Positions 1 through 12,399 of a stretch of 64,000 nucleotides of DNA are shown here, in pieces. This stretch comes from Welwitschia mirabilis. Taxonomy: Eukaryota; Gnetophyta; Gnetopsida; Welwitschiales. Location of the stretch: assembly GCA_051453625.1 (NCBI GenBank), contig JBOZIK010000001.1, forward strand, positions 273,366,026-273,430,025. The letters run 5' to 3'. Under the pieces are notes generated by a model that was not told where the DNA came from, ran no database searches, and worked only from the letters and a program-made list of their open reading frames with translations. The position numbers and the translations under genes are program-made. Positions within the stretch are counted from its first letter, which is position 1; each line of letters opens with the position of its first letter.

Positions 1-224
1 TCTTTCCTTCCTCTTCCAACTAATTTCATTTTTGAGTTCAACTATATGCTTGACTACAGGTGATGCTTAAGGCTTATGCTTTGATTCTAAAGAAGTTAAT
101 GCATTAGATGGTTCTTCATTCATTTGAAATGCTAATGCTTTATTCAATTAAAACATGAGAAAAGTTTGATAAAATAAAGTGAATCAAAGGGATTAGTAAT
201 AGTTAATTTAGATTATTTTAATAA

Positions 225-1285
225 CTTACTCTCCATAACAATAGTTTCGAAAGATGTGGCATTGGTTTCTTTAGCAAACCAAAAATACTTTATGGCATAA
301 TAAGTTAGGACATTTAAATCCTTAAATATTAAATAAATAGAAAAGAAGTAGTACAAGTTATATAAAATTTAAATGAAATTGGAATAGATTTGAAAGTTGT
401 AGTAGGGGAAAGATAACCCCCTCAAATCATCCAAGGAAGAATGTCTTTGGCAAGATGGCATTGGAATTGATGTATAAAGGTTTGTTTGAAATAATGTAAA
501 GGAATAGAATAAGAGGTAAAATTTATCTTTATGTAGTTGTAGATGAATTTAGTTAATTCAATTATGTATTTTTCTTCTATCCCACACAAATGAACTATGT
601 TAGACTTTTATAAATTATGTTAATGCCAATTTATAATATGAACTTTTAAAGGCTAAAATATTTCTGTAGTGATAATAGAAAAAGAATGTATATCAAATAA
701 GTCCTCTAGTTTTTGTATACAAGCCAAAATCCAGCATCAATTCACAATTTCTTAAACATCTTAACACAATGGGATAAGAGAAAGGAAGGAGAGAATACTT
801 AGTAACAATCATCAACGCCATGTTAATTCATGTAGCTAATGGGAATGAATACTTGATTAATGTAATATAAAAAACTTGCTATTTATTAAATAGAAGCATT
901 TCATTAGAAGATATGTGAATGACTTCATAACAAAAATTTGAAGGAAGCCTCCAAGAATTACTCACTTTAAGAGGCTTTGGTTGTATATCTTTTGATCATA
1001 AAAAAGGGCTAAATAAAGAAGGAGAAATAAGGAAGAAAGTTTATCTTTCTCTAATATGAAATTAAATAAATAGAATATAGGCATCTTCTTTTGGCTAAGA
1101 AGAAAATAATTGTCTGTAATAATGTGATCTTCCATGAAGATAACTTCTTAGGGTATAAAGATAGCATTGTAAAACCCCTATTTTTGACACCATCTTTCAG
1201 TAGAGAAGATGTACCAACTAAAGAGAAACATATAAATGAAAATTACAATTGGCATAGCCAAGGGACTAGAGTATTTTCATGGTAA
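225..1285 (+). pseudogene. Ty1/copia pol fragment (GAG-pre-integrase and integrase)
   Basis: Decayed retrotransposon integrase region on the + strand. At 290-320 the translation reads LWHNKLGHLN, the histidine motif of the GAG-pre-integrase (zinc-binding) domain of Ty1/copia polyproteins. About 70 codons on, KIYLYVVVDEFS followed by VFFFYPTQ matches the start of the integrase core around its first catalytic Asp. Near 735-770 a QHQF...NG(I) stretch matches the second half of the core, and CYLLNR follows at about 870. The 1091-1285 open stretch begins AKKKIIVCNNVIFHEDNF, the usual integrase-to-RT linker (K-x-x-I-x-x-R-N-V-I-F-D/H-E). Several stops and frame changes interrupt it. I see no RT after 1285 in this frame, so the element seems cut there, and its 5' part may lie before the window. 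Family assignment is firm; exact ends are not. Confidence 0.75.
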
Positions 1286-4215
1286 GGCACATTCACCTAT
1301 TATCTACCATAACTTAAAATCCTCAAATATACTTCTTGATGATCATACCATTGAAACAGTAGTCATTCACATAAATACAAGATACAATTCCAAGTCAAAT
1401 GAGTAAAATCCTATTCTCATCCATTTAATTCACCTTTTCAAAGGTTGTCATTGCTATAGTTAATTATTAAATTAAAACTATGATCTAGTATCATGTTACC
1501 ACCTCATAAAAGTGTGAAAACTATGTAGAATAGTAGGAAGAAAATTAGGGAAATTATGTGATCCACCTTGCGTACTAACTTTATAATATCATTTGGGACT
1601 TTTTCCATGTAACCCAAACTATAACTACATGGTTAACTAAACAAGTAATGGATTTCCTCCCTAATACCCTTGTAGTTTCCCTAATGAAATGTAATTGATA
1701 TGATCATAGATTTCTAAAACCAAAAGTATCAAACTTGTGCTCAAAAACCAGAGTGATTTAAGGGGTCCTACTAAAGGTATGAAGAGAACTAAAAACTCTC
1801 AGATTTGGTCCATCCTTTGGTTTTATCTTATTTTGTAGAGACTTACTTATATTTTTATAACATTCTGATAAATTGCACACATTTAAATAATCCACTTCTT
1901 CAACTAAACAGGAAGAAAATTCATAAGAATCTACATCTAGAATGACCTCTTCTTAAGATAATGGAAGCCTCTACTTTAGAGGATACTTGATTTCCTTTGT
2001 AGGACTGAAGAAGCAATATAAATCTATAAAGATTCTCTCATTAATTACTTTAATAATTCCTTGAAATGTATTTGTTAAAATAAATTAAAGTAACCTATGC
2101 AATACAATATATTATATTATCAAAGCAAGAATGTAGTAAAGTATTGATAACACAATAGTTATGGTAAAGCTAACTGTTAAATAGACCATGTTAGATTTAG
2201 TGGATTGTTGAATGTGGTTTGGTTTATTGATGGCTATGCAAAGTGGTAACATTTTCAAATGGTAAATTAAGGTGGCTTGCTATAGATGATCAAGATTGCT
2301 GGATTTATATGTTTCTAATCAAAATGGATGGATTAGTGACCAATCAACAATTGACATAGGTGATTGATGTGGTCATAGTTAACATAGAAAGCCTAAGGGG
2401 AATATAGAAAGCAAAGAAGTAAAATAGAATAGAGTGAATTACTAGATTAATGATATCTCAATTTAAGAAATGTGATTGAGAATCATAAATGATGAAACCA
2501 TAGTATATAAAACTGATAAATAGCAATAAAGAATGATTTTACTCATTAAATTCTCTAGTTTAGGATACGCACCTTGTAAAGGAACATGGTAGAATGCCAA
2601 TTTGTGAAAGGATGTAATACATTATATGAATACTTATTATGTTATTGGGAAGTAGACTCCAATGTAAGCAAAGAATAATTATCATGATGTATACATGACT
2701 AGTGTTTTTGTGTCAAAGAAATGTGATGGACCTCTTTAAGGATAAGGTCAAAGGTTGTAATTTCGTATTAGGGTACTCCATGTTGATTAATGATTTAGTG
2801 TAGAATTTAATATGGGGCATGTTAATAATATGATTGGTTATTAGAGAAGATATAAATATCCTATAACTACTTCCGAGTACTACAAACATGGTTTATTCTT
2901 ACATACCTTAGGGTCATTTGAATCATAGTTAGTTTGGTTTCACTGTTACAAGGGTCAGGATTAAAGAGGTCTCTATGCATAAACATTTTTATATGTCTAT
3001 GGGACATGTGTAGTCTTAAAGAGACTAAAGGTTCTTGCTATGTGTTGGAAAGGAGAGCATTAAATAGTTTGGTAGCTTACTTAGGAATAACCTTTACTTA
3101 CACATTCTTTAACTCATCTATAACAATTATTCTTCATCACTACAATGACTTTTGATCATTTTAAACTATTAGATATGTCTTATTCTATAAGTACATTTGG
3201 AATTAGTATGCATTTACTATAGTCTTAGTCTCAGAGACTGATGGGTTTTATCTAGATTAATAATTTACGATAGAATGTGACTATTATTTTAGAATGTTTA
3301 AGTAGGCTAAGTCTGAGATAAGTATTCATGAGATGATACATTAATAATAATCCAAGTATAGGCTTGGTTCAAGTGATTGGCATGACTCATATTTACTAGC
3401 ATGATGTGGTAGATAAAATTAATGTATTCTTAACCACCACAATAATAAAATTTAATGTGCTTTATATTCTATCACCTACTAGACTACCTCTTTTATGGCT
3501 TATTTAATCTCAGCAGACTATAACAATTGTACTACATCCATAACAAGGAAACATAATATGAAGAAACATAAGCACGAAATTCATATACTCACAGTAAGGT
3601 GATATGACATTAGGGATTAAGCAACTAATGCATAGTGCATTTTATCTATATGATGGTCAGCTTTAACAATACCCTGCTCTCTTGGTCAAGTTGTAAAAAA
3701 TACAATTTTATCACATCAAGTGTAAAATAAGCTAGATTTTGATTTCATGATTTTTACAAAGTCTTAAGAGGAGGTGTACTTTGTACTTCCTTACTTGAAA
3801 TACCAAGTTATAGTTAGAATTTGTATTATTTGTTTTTTTTTAAGATTTTATGTGTCTAGAAGAAACACCTATTATTGAGTGATTTTATTAGTCTAAACAC
3901 CATGCCAAAATATTATACCAAATATTTTACCTTTTGTGCTTTATGCTATTTTCTTTTTTCATTTTAATCTAAGCACCAACATTCTTACATTCACTCTGTG
4001 GAATGAAAACCCAATAACTTGAGCAATGAAGACTCAATATACCTTAGTAAAGTCCTAAGAAAAGGAGATCTAAAAATCAAAACTAATTTGCAGATTCCTG
4101 CTTTTAAAATAGTAGATTTTGAGCTATTCCTTTAAACCCTGTAATTAATTTTATGAAATGCCTTGTAAACAATGCATGAATCATGTAATTTTTTCATGCT
4201 TTCATCACCATTGTC
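1286..4215. other. AT-rich stretch, nothing recognised
   Basis: No domain recognised on either strand. The longest open stretch (2934-3155, +) has no known motif and ordinary local composition. A purine-rich run near 3765-3777 (aagaggaggtg) could be the polypurine tract of a lost + strand copia element, but I could not pair a following LTR with anything. Confidence 0.4.
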
Positions 4216-4229
4216 TTTTTTTTCTTTTT

Positions 4230-4480
4230 ACCCTCATTAACCTTTTGAGGCATTTATTTGATAAAAATCCTTAAAAAACCATTTGAGCCATTTTTTTAAA
4301 GTGAAACACCTTAAAATACTTTTAAGATGTTTCAATAAATAAATGCCTCAAAATTCATTTTTAGGCATTTTATCAAATGAATGCCTAAAAATGGATTTTA
4401 AGGCATTTTAATAAAAACACCTTAAAAAAACTTTTAAGGTGTTTTCATTAAAATGCTTTAAAAATGCCTTAAAATCCTAT
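4230..4480. repeat. Inverted-repeat cluster (foldback or MITE-like)
   Basis: The words aggcatt and aatgcct, with caccttaaaa and ttttaaggtg, recur in both orientations. The best hairpin has arms 4403-4427 and 4432-4456, 25 bp each with one mismatch and a 4-base loop. A second has arms atttttaggcatt near 4360 and aatgcctaaaaat near 4378-4390. The copies of the word are spaced along 250 bp, so the single strand could fold into several alternative stems. No terminal repeats with a target duplication were identified, so this may be a foldback element, a MITE or a hairpin RNA locus. Confidence 0.75.
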
Positions 4481-4599
4481 AACCTTTTAATGCAAGGATT
4501 TTAGGGAGTTTTATGAAGAAATAACTTAAAAGAATTTAAGGAATTTTTAAGTCCCTTCAAGGAATTTTAGAAACACCTTAAAAGCCTATATTTCTTATA

Positions 4600-7150
4600 T
4601 TGATTGTTGATTTATTAGCATCTTTACATATATTTATTTTATGTATTCTTGTGTTTTACATCTTTAAAACATAAGAAACATGAAGAGATTTGATGTGTAA
4701 ATCTATTCATATGTAGTAGGAAGTTAAAAATCAATATAAGTTCTTTCATCATTTCATCTATAGGCCTAAATAAGCATACATGAAGTTACAATATAGGTTG
4801 GATGTTAGGTGAGAACGATACCCAAGTTGTGCCCTATTAATCTTTCTGACTGAAGGCATAACCAAAGGATATGAAAGAGAAATTATGGAAGATGCTCATG
4901 GTGAGTTAAAATTATATTTATATGATTATATTTAATTTATTTGGTATGGCTACATTCATCATAATTATTCACATTTACTATCTATATGATATGTCACAAC
5001 AAAGGAGACATATTAATAACATTCTTAAGGGACCCATAAAGAATGTATTAGTTGTAGATTAAGGGATTATAAGACAATGCTTTAGGTAAAATATACATGG
5101 AATAGGTCACTAGAGGAAAGGATGATTCCTCATTGTAACATTCCTATGCATTAAGGAGGAGAATTCATAACTAATCATTCTAGTAATGCAAAGAAATTAC
5201 TAAGAAGAGGATAGTTATATTTCTTTTCTAACTAATTTTTTTCATGTTGCGAAATTAATATTTTTCTACATATAACCAAGAGATATTACAAGAAATAGTG
5301 TGAATAAGATACATCAATAATATTTATGTTATCTAGTTTATGGAACTTGGATTATATGAAAGTAAAAATTAGTCAGAACATATTTTATGTGTAATGTCTA
5401 TTGTATTGTCTTTTAATATGTCATATGTCAGATTGTGTACCTTATAAATGTGATAATATTCTAAAATAGATAAAAGATTATAAAGTGGTTAGTCTATGTG
5501 GAGTAGGATGCATTCATATAAGTAGATAGTAAACCCTCTTTATAAAAGAAATGAAAAAAATTTGTAAGAATGTATTACATGTTCTCTTATATGAATATTT
5601 TTCATAGGCCCATATGTTTTTCAAAAAGTATGAATAAATGTTATCTTTTAATTATGTAAAAAGAGACATTAGGCCTCCTTCTCATGGATCCTAAATTCAT
5701 AAATTAAGATCTCTTAGGGTGATGCTATTCTTATTGCCCTTATCCATGATTATTCTAGTAAGTTAATGTTCTTTCCATGGGTTTGCATAAAATCAAGCTA
5801 GATTATAGGAATAATATCCTCCTCCTTCTCTATCAAGCTAGAAGCTAGGGTGGTCATGGTTGCTATTGCCATATTATGGAGCCTACTATGGTTAATTATC
5901 CTTGATATAAGTAAATTTTTATTTATTTATGCATGCCATTTCTATGCCCATGTTTTGATAAATAATTTAATCCTAAGTCCTTGTAACAATGCCTTAATTC
6001 TTACAATAGTTTGATAATAGATTAAAATCAATTCTTAGATAGTACAAGGTTATGATATCCATTGTCAATAATATTTTTTGCATTATAAGTGCTTGACATA
6101 AAATGTAGCAATGACTAACTTTTTTATATATTTCTATAGTATGTTTCTTAATTACTAATAAGTAACATATGCATTTACTATAATATGCATATCCTAGTCT
6201 CCCATCTTCTTTAGATCAAGGATTAAATAATTCATTAAAATATGTGATGTCATTTCATATATTCCCTTTTTAAATACTTGACTAATCATTAATTATTTTA
6301 TAATTTGTAACATATATCTGTATCTAACTTGTATGTTTCATGATGGATATAGGACACTAGAGAGAGATATACAAAAGGGTCAAAAGAGGGTCCATGATGC
6401 TTCTATGACTAACTCTCACATATAGGTATGAAATATTTTGTTACATATGTTATATGATTTAACTATCCAATTATATGTTATTTGCACAATTCATAAGACA
6501 TGTTTGTACATATTTTGATTATATACATTACAAGAACATAGTAAATAAAAGAATAGATCTAACACCCATGTGGTAAGAGACAATGGTACAATTCCCTTCA
6601 TATCCTTCTTTAATATCTCAATTTAAATTTTAAATAATTCACTTTTCTAGCATAATCAATATTACATATCCTAGTTTGAAAATGTATATCTTTTCTTATA
6701 GAAAATAAGGAGTTGATAGCTTTTTAAGAAGAGAGTAGCTTGATTTTTGATAAGTGCATGGGGGTAGGCATGCCAAAGTACTTGTGCAATATTTTATAGA
6801 CCTTGATGCCTCCACATAAAAATGCATTACCACTAGCATAGATTTGCTATTTTATGCACTAAGCAGCACCATTCCTTAATTCATTATATGTTACATGATA
6901 AGTATAATGACTAGGATAATATTATATACAATTTATAAGGTATATTTTACTAGAATATATCATTTAGAAGGTTTTAATTCTCTTTAAACTATGAAATATC
7001 ATGATATAATATCGATATTCACCTTTGGATTGAAATATTCTAATATAATTCATATTATATTATTCATTTCCTTATTAGAATTGATGCATCTTCATGTTCT
7101 AAATCTATATTTATATTTATATTATATTATTATATTATTCATTGAAGAAG
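4600..7150. other. AT-rich stretch, nothing recognised
   Basis: I read both strands for retroelement, transposase and host-gene motifs and found none that hold. Short open runs are scattered and carry stops in all frames. Base composition matches the surrounding decayed repeats. Confidence 0.4.
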
Positions 7151-7159
7151 TAGTGTGAT

Positions 7160-7450
7160 ATATATAGTAACGCAAAAGTAATGTACTTCATGGAAATAAA
7201 TTTTCTAGTTTTAATTAGTTTTGTAGTTATGATATGTATAACTGCACAGTAAAAATTAATTTTTAATCATAGCTTACATGTTTTATTTTATCAATCCTAG
7301 GCTATTGTGAATTAGAAATTTTGATTCAATTTCAAATACTTAAAATGTATAAACATTTTCTTTGTGTTTAAACATTTATAATTATTGCAATAATATGTTT
7401 TAAGATAATTCCTTCATCTAAACTAAAACTTTATATGAAACTAAAATAAA
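7160..7450. repeat. Left arm of a direct repeat flanking the copia element
   Basis: It aligns by eye, in the same orientation, with 33405-33690. Shared blocks include tctagttttaatta, catgttttatttt, tcctaggct and ttttaag(a/c)taattcctt. The two arms lie either side of the minus-strand copia element at 8640-33210. They may be the two LTRs of an older element into which copia inserted, or two copies of a dispersed repeat. Weaker similarity may continue beyond 7450 (ctctaaggga against ctcttaggga near 33,818). Confidence 0.6.
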
Positions 7451-8639
7451 TCATTAGATTAATGTCAAATTATGCTAAAAAGTCTTTAAAAAAGATGGAA
7501 TCTAGCTACCCTCTAAGGGAAAGCATAGATACTTGTAAATCAAATTGCTTAGGTCCTATAAAAGAATAAGAAATCCTACACATAAGAAATCTTAAAACAT
7601 TAAGCCATCATCTATTAATCTATGTGAAATTATCATTACATTGTAATGTATGCCTATAAATTCTATAGATCATACAAAATTATGATAACATCATGATTAA
7701 TTATACAAATAATGTAAATCATCTTAGCATTATGATAACATTATTGTATTAATATTAGTATTATGATGATTATAAAAAAGTGAAGAGATGTATAGAGATG
7801 TTAATATTCATTTTTAGAGCAATGAAAAGGGGTTTCAAACTTTTAGAACATATACACATGTGATTTGACTAGTTGTAACACACACTCATAAAGCTATACA
7901 AATGTTAAATGTAAATAAAGCATAGCCTAAATCATCAATTCATATTTAAAATTTAAATTAAGATAATCACTAGCCATAATTAGTAACTTTTTAGTATATA
8001 AGAATAGCCAATGATAATTCTCTTATTCTTAACTACCCCTTAAAGTACGATATATGAATGATATAGCTTTGTCTAAATATTAATGCTCTTCTACTTAAGT
8101 TGTTTAACCTTTCTTCTTTAATGGAGTAGTACTAAAGGAATTTGAATCCAAAAAAAGAATAAATGAGCACATTCTTGAAGAGAAACTATGAGGATCCTTA
8201 AAATGATTTCATATCCTCATCTTATCATCATTAAAAAGGCATGCTAAATTGTAGTATTAAAAATGTCTAGGATTAAGTAGACTTTAGCATAATGAAATCA
8301 TTAGTTTAAATCTCATGAAGATAAATTCTATAATCTATTACTTTTCCTATCTTTTGCATTTATATTTATTACTTTAAATTTATATAAATTTCCCTACTAC
8401 CTAAAAGGAATAATAAAGAGAATTGTTTTCCTTAAATAACATTTCCAACACATCATCTTGCTCGAGGGAAAAAAGTAATCAGATGAATAAAATAATTTAC
8501 CATGCATTATGACTAGATAAATACAAAGTAAAGACAAATACAAGGAATTGACTAGTCATATAGTTTCATGTATCATTACTCTAAATGACATAAATTAGCT
8601 ATAAATCTCTTTTAAATGACATTAAAATAGTAAACTTAT
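7451..8639. other. No recognised gene; possible interior of an older host repeat
   Basis: AT-rich sequence between the 7.16-7.45 kb repeat arm and the copia LTR. It contains only short palindromes such as acattgtaatgt near 7637. No coding motif was found. Confidence 0.35.
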
Positions 8640-8983
8640 TAGCAATAGTTAGAATATGTATTTTAAGGAATTACAGATCTAACTAAAAATAGAGGATTAG
8701 AATATACATTAATAAAATAGCACCTACACACTTAATTTATTTACATTACTATAAATAAATATTACATTCTTTATGACAAATTTAAAGAGATAGAAAGAAG
8801 AGCAATAATTTTGGATCAATTAATAGCATACATAATAAACTGGGGAATGGACACCTAAATAAGCAAACATTGAATAATAACACAATAAAATAAAGAATAA
8901 TGTATAATAAAAGATAAGAAAACATGTAACAAAATAGGAGATAATCACTAAAATTCATAAAAATAGTCAACCATTTATTAACA
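8640..8983 (-). repeat. 3' LTR of the minus-strand copia element
   Basis: It aligns along its length with 32866-33210 (344 against 345 bp). Shared blocks include tattttaa(a/g)gaattaca, attactataaataaa, agataagaaaacat and tcatttatt(a/g)aca. By eye the two LTRs differ at roughly a quarter of positions, an old insertion. The terminal TG at the left edge has become TA; the right edge ends in ACA. Confidence 0.8.
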
Positions 8984-8996
8984 CTACTCTCCCTTA
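8984..8996 (-). other. Polypurine tract of the copia element
   Basis: On the minus strand this reads aagggagagtag, directly upstream of the 3' LTR, where plus-strand DNA synthesis is primed in LTR retrotransposons. Confidence 0.6.
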
Positions 8997-9029
8997 AATG
9001 CTTAAATAATATAACTTTATCAATAATAA

Positions 9030-10409
9030 AACATTACGCTAAAATTTAATTTGAGCTTTTATTAAATTCTTGTGACTGCATCTAATGGTAATACTTTCAT
9101 TAGAAAATCGACAAGCTAGTATGAAGTTGGAACATAGCAAATTTTAATCAGCTCATTACTAATATTGTCACATATGTAATGATATTATATATCAAAATGT
9201 TTGATTGTTTGATGTAATACATGATTTTTTGCAATAGTGATTGCACTCATACTATTACTCATTATTGTGATAGGATTATGAAAAGAGAATTACAAATCAT
9301 TAAAGAGTTTTCTAAACCACATTACTTCTTGTACTCCCCTATGATTGATACCTACTCAACTTTATCTATACATTGTGCTACAAGAGTTTGCTTTTTTAAT
9401 GACTAAGAAATTGGATATCTACCAAGCATATGTAATAGTCACTTCTACTTTTAAGATTATCAAGACATCCTTCCTAGTCTGAATCACAATACATCATAAA
9501 CACATGATTTTGTTAATGTCCATATTTCAAGCTAAAATCTATTATTCCTATAACATATCAATGTAGGTCTTTTCCAACATTCCAGTGTCTATGAGTTGGA
9601 TTTGATATAAAAGGATCTTTGTAAAATATATTAAATAAACATTTGGCCAAGTTATAATAAGAAATAGGAGGCTACTATGATAGATTTATATTTTTTATCA
9701 AATGAAGAATTAAATTCATTTTTAGTATGACAAAGATTAGGAGGAATTATACTTTTAATGGGTTTGTAGTTGGATAGTTCAAATTTTATAACTAGATTTT
9801 TTACTTTTTTTAATAATATTATTATAATATTAGTTGTCTAATTAATTTTTGATTCAAGAAAATTCTTTAATAAGTCCAAATTAGTTATGTCAAACTTTCT
9901 TTTCAAAGCAATTTTAAATTTTTCTATCAAGTATTATGAACGTTCACATAGAATAATATCATCCATGTAAAAAAGAACAAATAAATGTTTTTTATTTATT
10001 ACCAGCTTATAGAGAGTTGAATCACTTTTACATATCTTAAATCCAACTTTTCTTGTGTATGTATCTAGTAGTTAATACCAAGTATGAGATGCCTACTTCA
10101 ATCCATAGAATGCTTTATGTAGCCTATAAACTTTATATTTGTGATTAGCTTTAATGAATATAAGAGGCTATTGCACATAAATCTCTTCTTTAATTTTTCC
10201 ATAAAGAAATGCTGACTTGACATCCATTTTTCACAACTTCCATTACCTTTGAGTTACAATGGCAATGAGTGTCCCTACTATCTTTATCTATGTAATAGGG
10301 GTGATTACTTTTATATAATCTACTATAGCATCTTGGACAAAATACTAAACTAAAATTCTTACCTTTCTTTTCTAAAATTAATCATCAAAATAACCTTCTT
10401 TCTAAATGT
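9030..10409 (-). pseudogene. Ty1/copia reverse transcriptase (most) and RNase H
   Basis: Minus-strand continuation of the copia polyprotein after the gypsy insertion. From 10409 downward the translation shows KW-T-F-R-K-K at the RT start, VQDAI-x-DYIKVITPI, MDVKSAFLYGKIKEEIYVQ near 10,220, FYGLK-x-A near 10,100 and the catalytic YMDDIIL at about 9950-9970, with both aspartates intact. The RNase H end follows: WFRKLFNDL, SAITIAKNHVLHQTIKH near 9190-9240 and YVPTSY-x-LVDFLMKVLP near 9090-9130, which match the DNKSAI..AKNP..H.R.KHI and VPT..Q.AD..TK.LP signatures. Stops and at least one frameshift lie between these blocks. The RT N-terminus is at 30083-30150, beyond the insertion. Confidence 0.85.
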
Positions 10410-10414
10410 CCATT
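10410..10414. repeat. Left target-site duplication of the outer gypsy element (ccatt)
   Basis: Five bases directly before the LTR start at 10415. They match 30078-30082 (tcatt) except for one C/T transition. Ty3/gypsy integrases make 5-bp duplications. Confidence 0.75.
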
Positions 10415-11517
10415 TGTTGTGATTCATATTTGTGCAAATGATTACACTCAAGAAGACTCTATCATCCATAAAAATAGTTATCTTTTATAACATAAAACAC
10501 TAATATAGATGGGAGTGGACCCAAATATTATAATCCATCAAACATCTAGGCTAAAAGAAAGAGAATTGATTTCAATAAGAAGTACTTATGTATTTTAGCA
10601 ATAGAAATAAATTGTAATGCAAAAAAGTATAATGCAATACACTTATGCAAGGTTAATCTAGGAATAAAAAGAAACAATGCACCTAAACTAATAATGCTTA
10701 ACCTTGACAAAGGTTGCTCTTATAACCTATATCACTCAAGAAACTTTTATTGAATTAGAAGCAACATAAACTATAAGAAATAAGTAATAACAAGTATAAT
10801 AATGAAAAAATATCTTTGTGTTAAATCTTAAACAACATCTGTGTTACAAAGTAGCCACAGATCAATTGAGGAAGCACAACCTAATACCAAGAAAGAAGTC
10901 TCTCTACAACTACCAAGGATGGATCTCTAGTTCTTTGATCTCTTATCATGAGAGTTTTTAATACAAGTAAAGACCAGATGGATTCGAGGATGGAATTGAT
11001 ACTTATTGATAATAAACATACAAATCATAAGATAGATAAACAGGCATAGGTACAACCCTAACGACCATGCAAAATACATAAAAACAAATAACAAGAGTTA
11101 GGTGAATGTTTAATGGAACTTTATAATAGATGTCGTTCTGCTGGTCATCTGGATGATATATGGGATGATGCCATCTTATAAATAATACACGTCATTTATC
11201 ACATTGATCATAATTAGCATCTTTGTTAGCCTTACCTATTATGTCGTTTGTACTGTCATCCGAATGAGGTGGTGGATGATAGAATTTTACAAGTGTTCAT
11301 GTAATGCATCAGTCTTAATGTTTACAAGAAATCTGTTTCAAAACATAGAAAGTATTATGAATTACTCTAAATGCTACAAGATATTATGGAGATTACATGT
11401 TTTTGTATTTTTTATTTCAACTCTTCATTATCATGGAATTTTAGCATAAACCTGTCTAATATCTTGCAAAACTACTTAAAATACCCTATCAAATATATGC
11501 AAGTTGGCAGTGTAACA
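10415..11517 (-). repeat. 3' LTR of the outer gypsy element (copy L1)
   Basis: 1103 bp, starting TGTTGT and ending GTAACA. It aligns over its full length with 28977-30077 (1101 bp) and with the partial copies at 13508-14297 and 27258-27499. Identity with the far LTR is in the eighties per cent by eye, mostly transitions. Its left edge abuts copia RT sequence and its right edge abuts a polypurine tract, which fixes it as the 3' LTR of a minus-strand element. The open stretch at 11204-11449 is part of the LTR and is not a gene. Confidence 0.88.
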
Positions 11518-11533
11518 TAGCCTCCCACTTAGC
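11518..11533 (-). other. Polypurine tract of the outer gypsy element
   Basis: On the minus strand it reads taagtgggaggcta, immediately upstream of the LTR. The sister copy at 14298-14312 reads taagtgggggacta. This is the plus-strand primer site and supports minus orientation. Confidence 0.8.
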
Positions 11534-12399
11534 CTTGTCAGTTCCTAACAAAAATAGGTAGTAATCTGTGATTGTGAGCTAACTTATCTAATAATAAAAT
11601 TAGCTAAGGTACTAAAGAAATCATCTTAGAAAATTTTTTAGAAATCTCAGAGATATAAACTAAGTCATGAAAAATAAAAAACCTAAACATTTCACGTGAT
11701 TTGAAAATTAGCCATACCATCATTTGGATCATTGTCTGGACAATGAGAGGGCCGATAGGCTCAAAAAATGGTGTTGAAAAACAAGAAACTATAAAAGAAT
11801 TTTTTCATAGAAATACTTAGTTAATGCATTTTATAATTAAAAGCCTTCCATTGAAATATATAGTAATAATTAAAAAGATTGCCCAAATAAAATCAATCCT
11901 CATCATAACATGTAAAAAATGAAGATGATCATGAAAATCAAAAGAAATACATCATGATGGACTCAAAAAATGATGTGTATATATAAAATAATGAGTTTCA
12001 GTACAAAAATATATAGAAGGGGAGATACAAAATATTATAAAATCACTCCCCTTGTCGTCGTATGATAAACCCAATCTGGGTAGCTGGTTTAGGTGCAAGG
12101 GAGAAAAGGGAGGATGCTCAAGATTAGTAAAGAAATGGAGGTCCAAGGATGTGGAAATAAAATGGACAGCCTCATTACCCTGAACACGAATAACCTCTAT
12201 GATGTTTATTGTAGCACTCTGCTTGATGGAGATAATGCATTAGTGCACATCAACAATCTAATCCTCAGAGTGCTACACTCTTCTCTCAACTGTCAGGATC
12301 CTCTACTCTAATATTTGATTCCTCTGATCTAAATCTTGGATTCTTTAGTCTAATATCTGAATATGTGGTTCACGAAACCTCTGATGGTCTTAGTAGTTT
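11534..12399 (-). other. Gypsy interior between the 3' LTR and the post-pol ORF
   Basis: Aligned by eye with 14313-15200 in the sister copy, so it is family sequence and not host DNA. It holds a near-perfect palindrome at 11730-11745 (cattgtc-tg-gacaatg), one of several similar modules in this family. The open stretches at 11952-12146 and 12093-12311 have no independent support as genes. Confidence 0.55.

Noticed and set aside
2934-3155. 73-codon + strand frame as a small gene
   Set aside because: No motif, no start context or conserved partner, and composition like the surrounding non-coding DNA.
11204-11449. 81-codon + strand frame
   Set aside because: Lies wholly inside the gypsy LTR and is not conserved as a frame in the other LTR copies.
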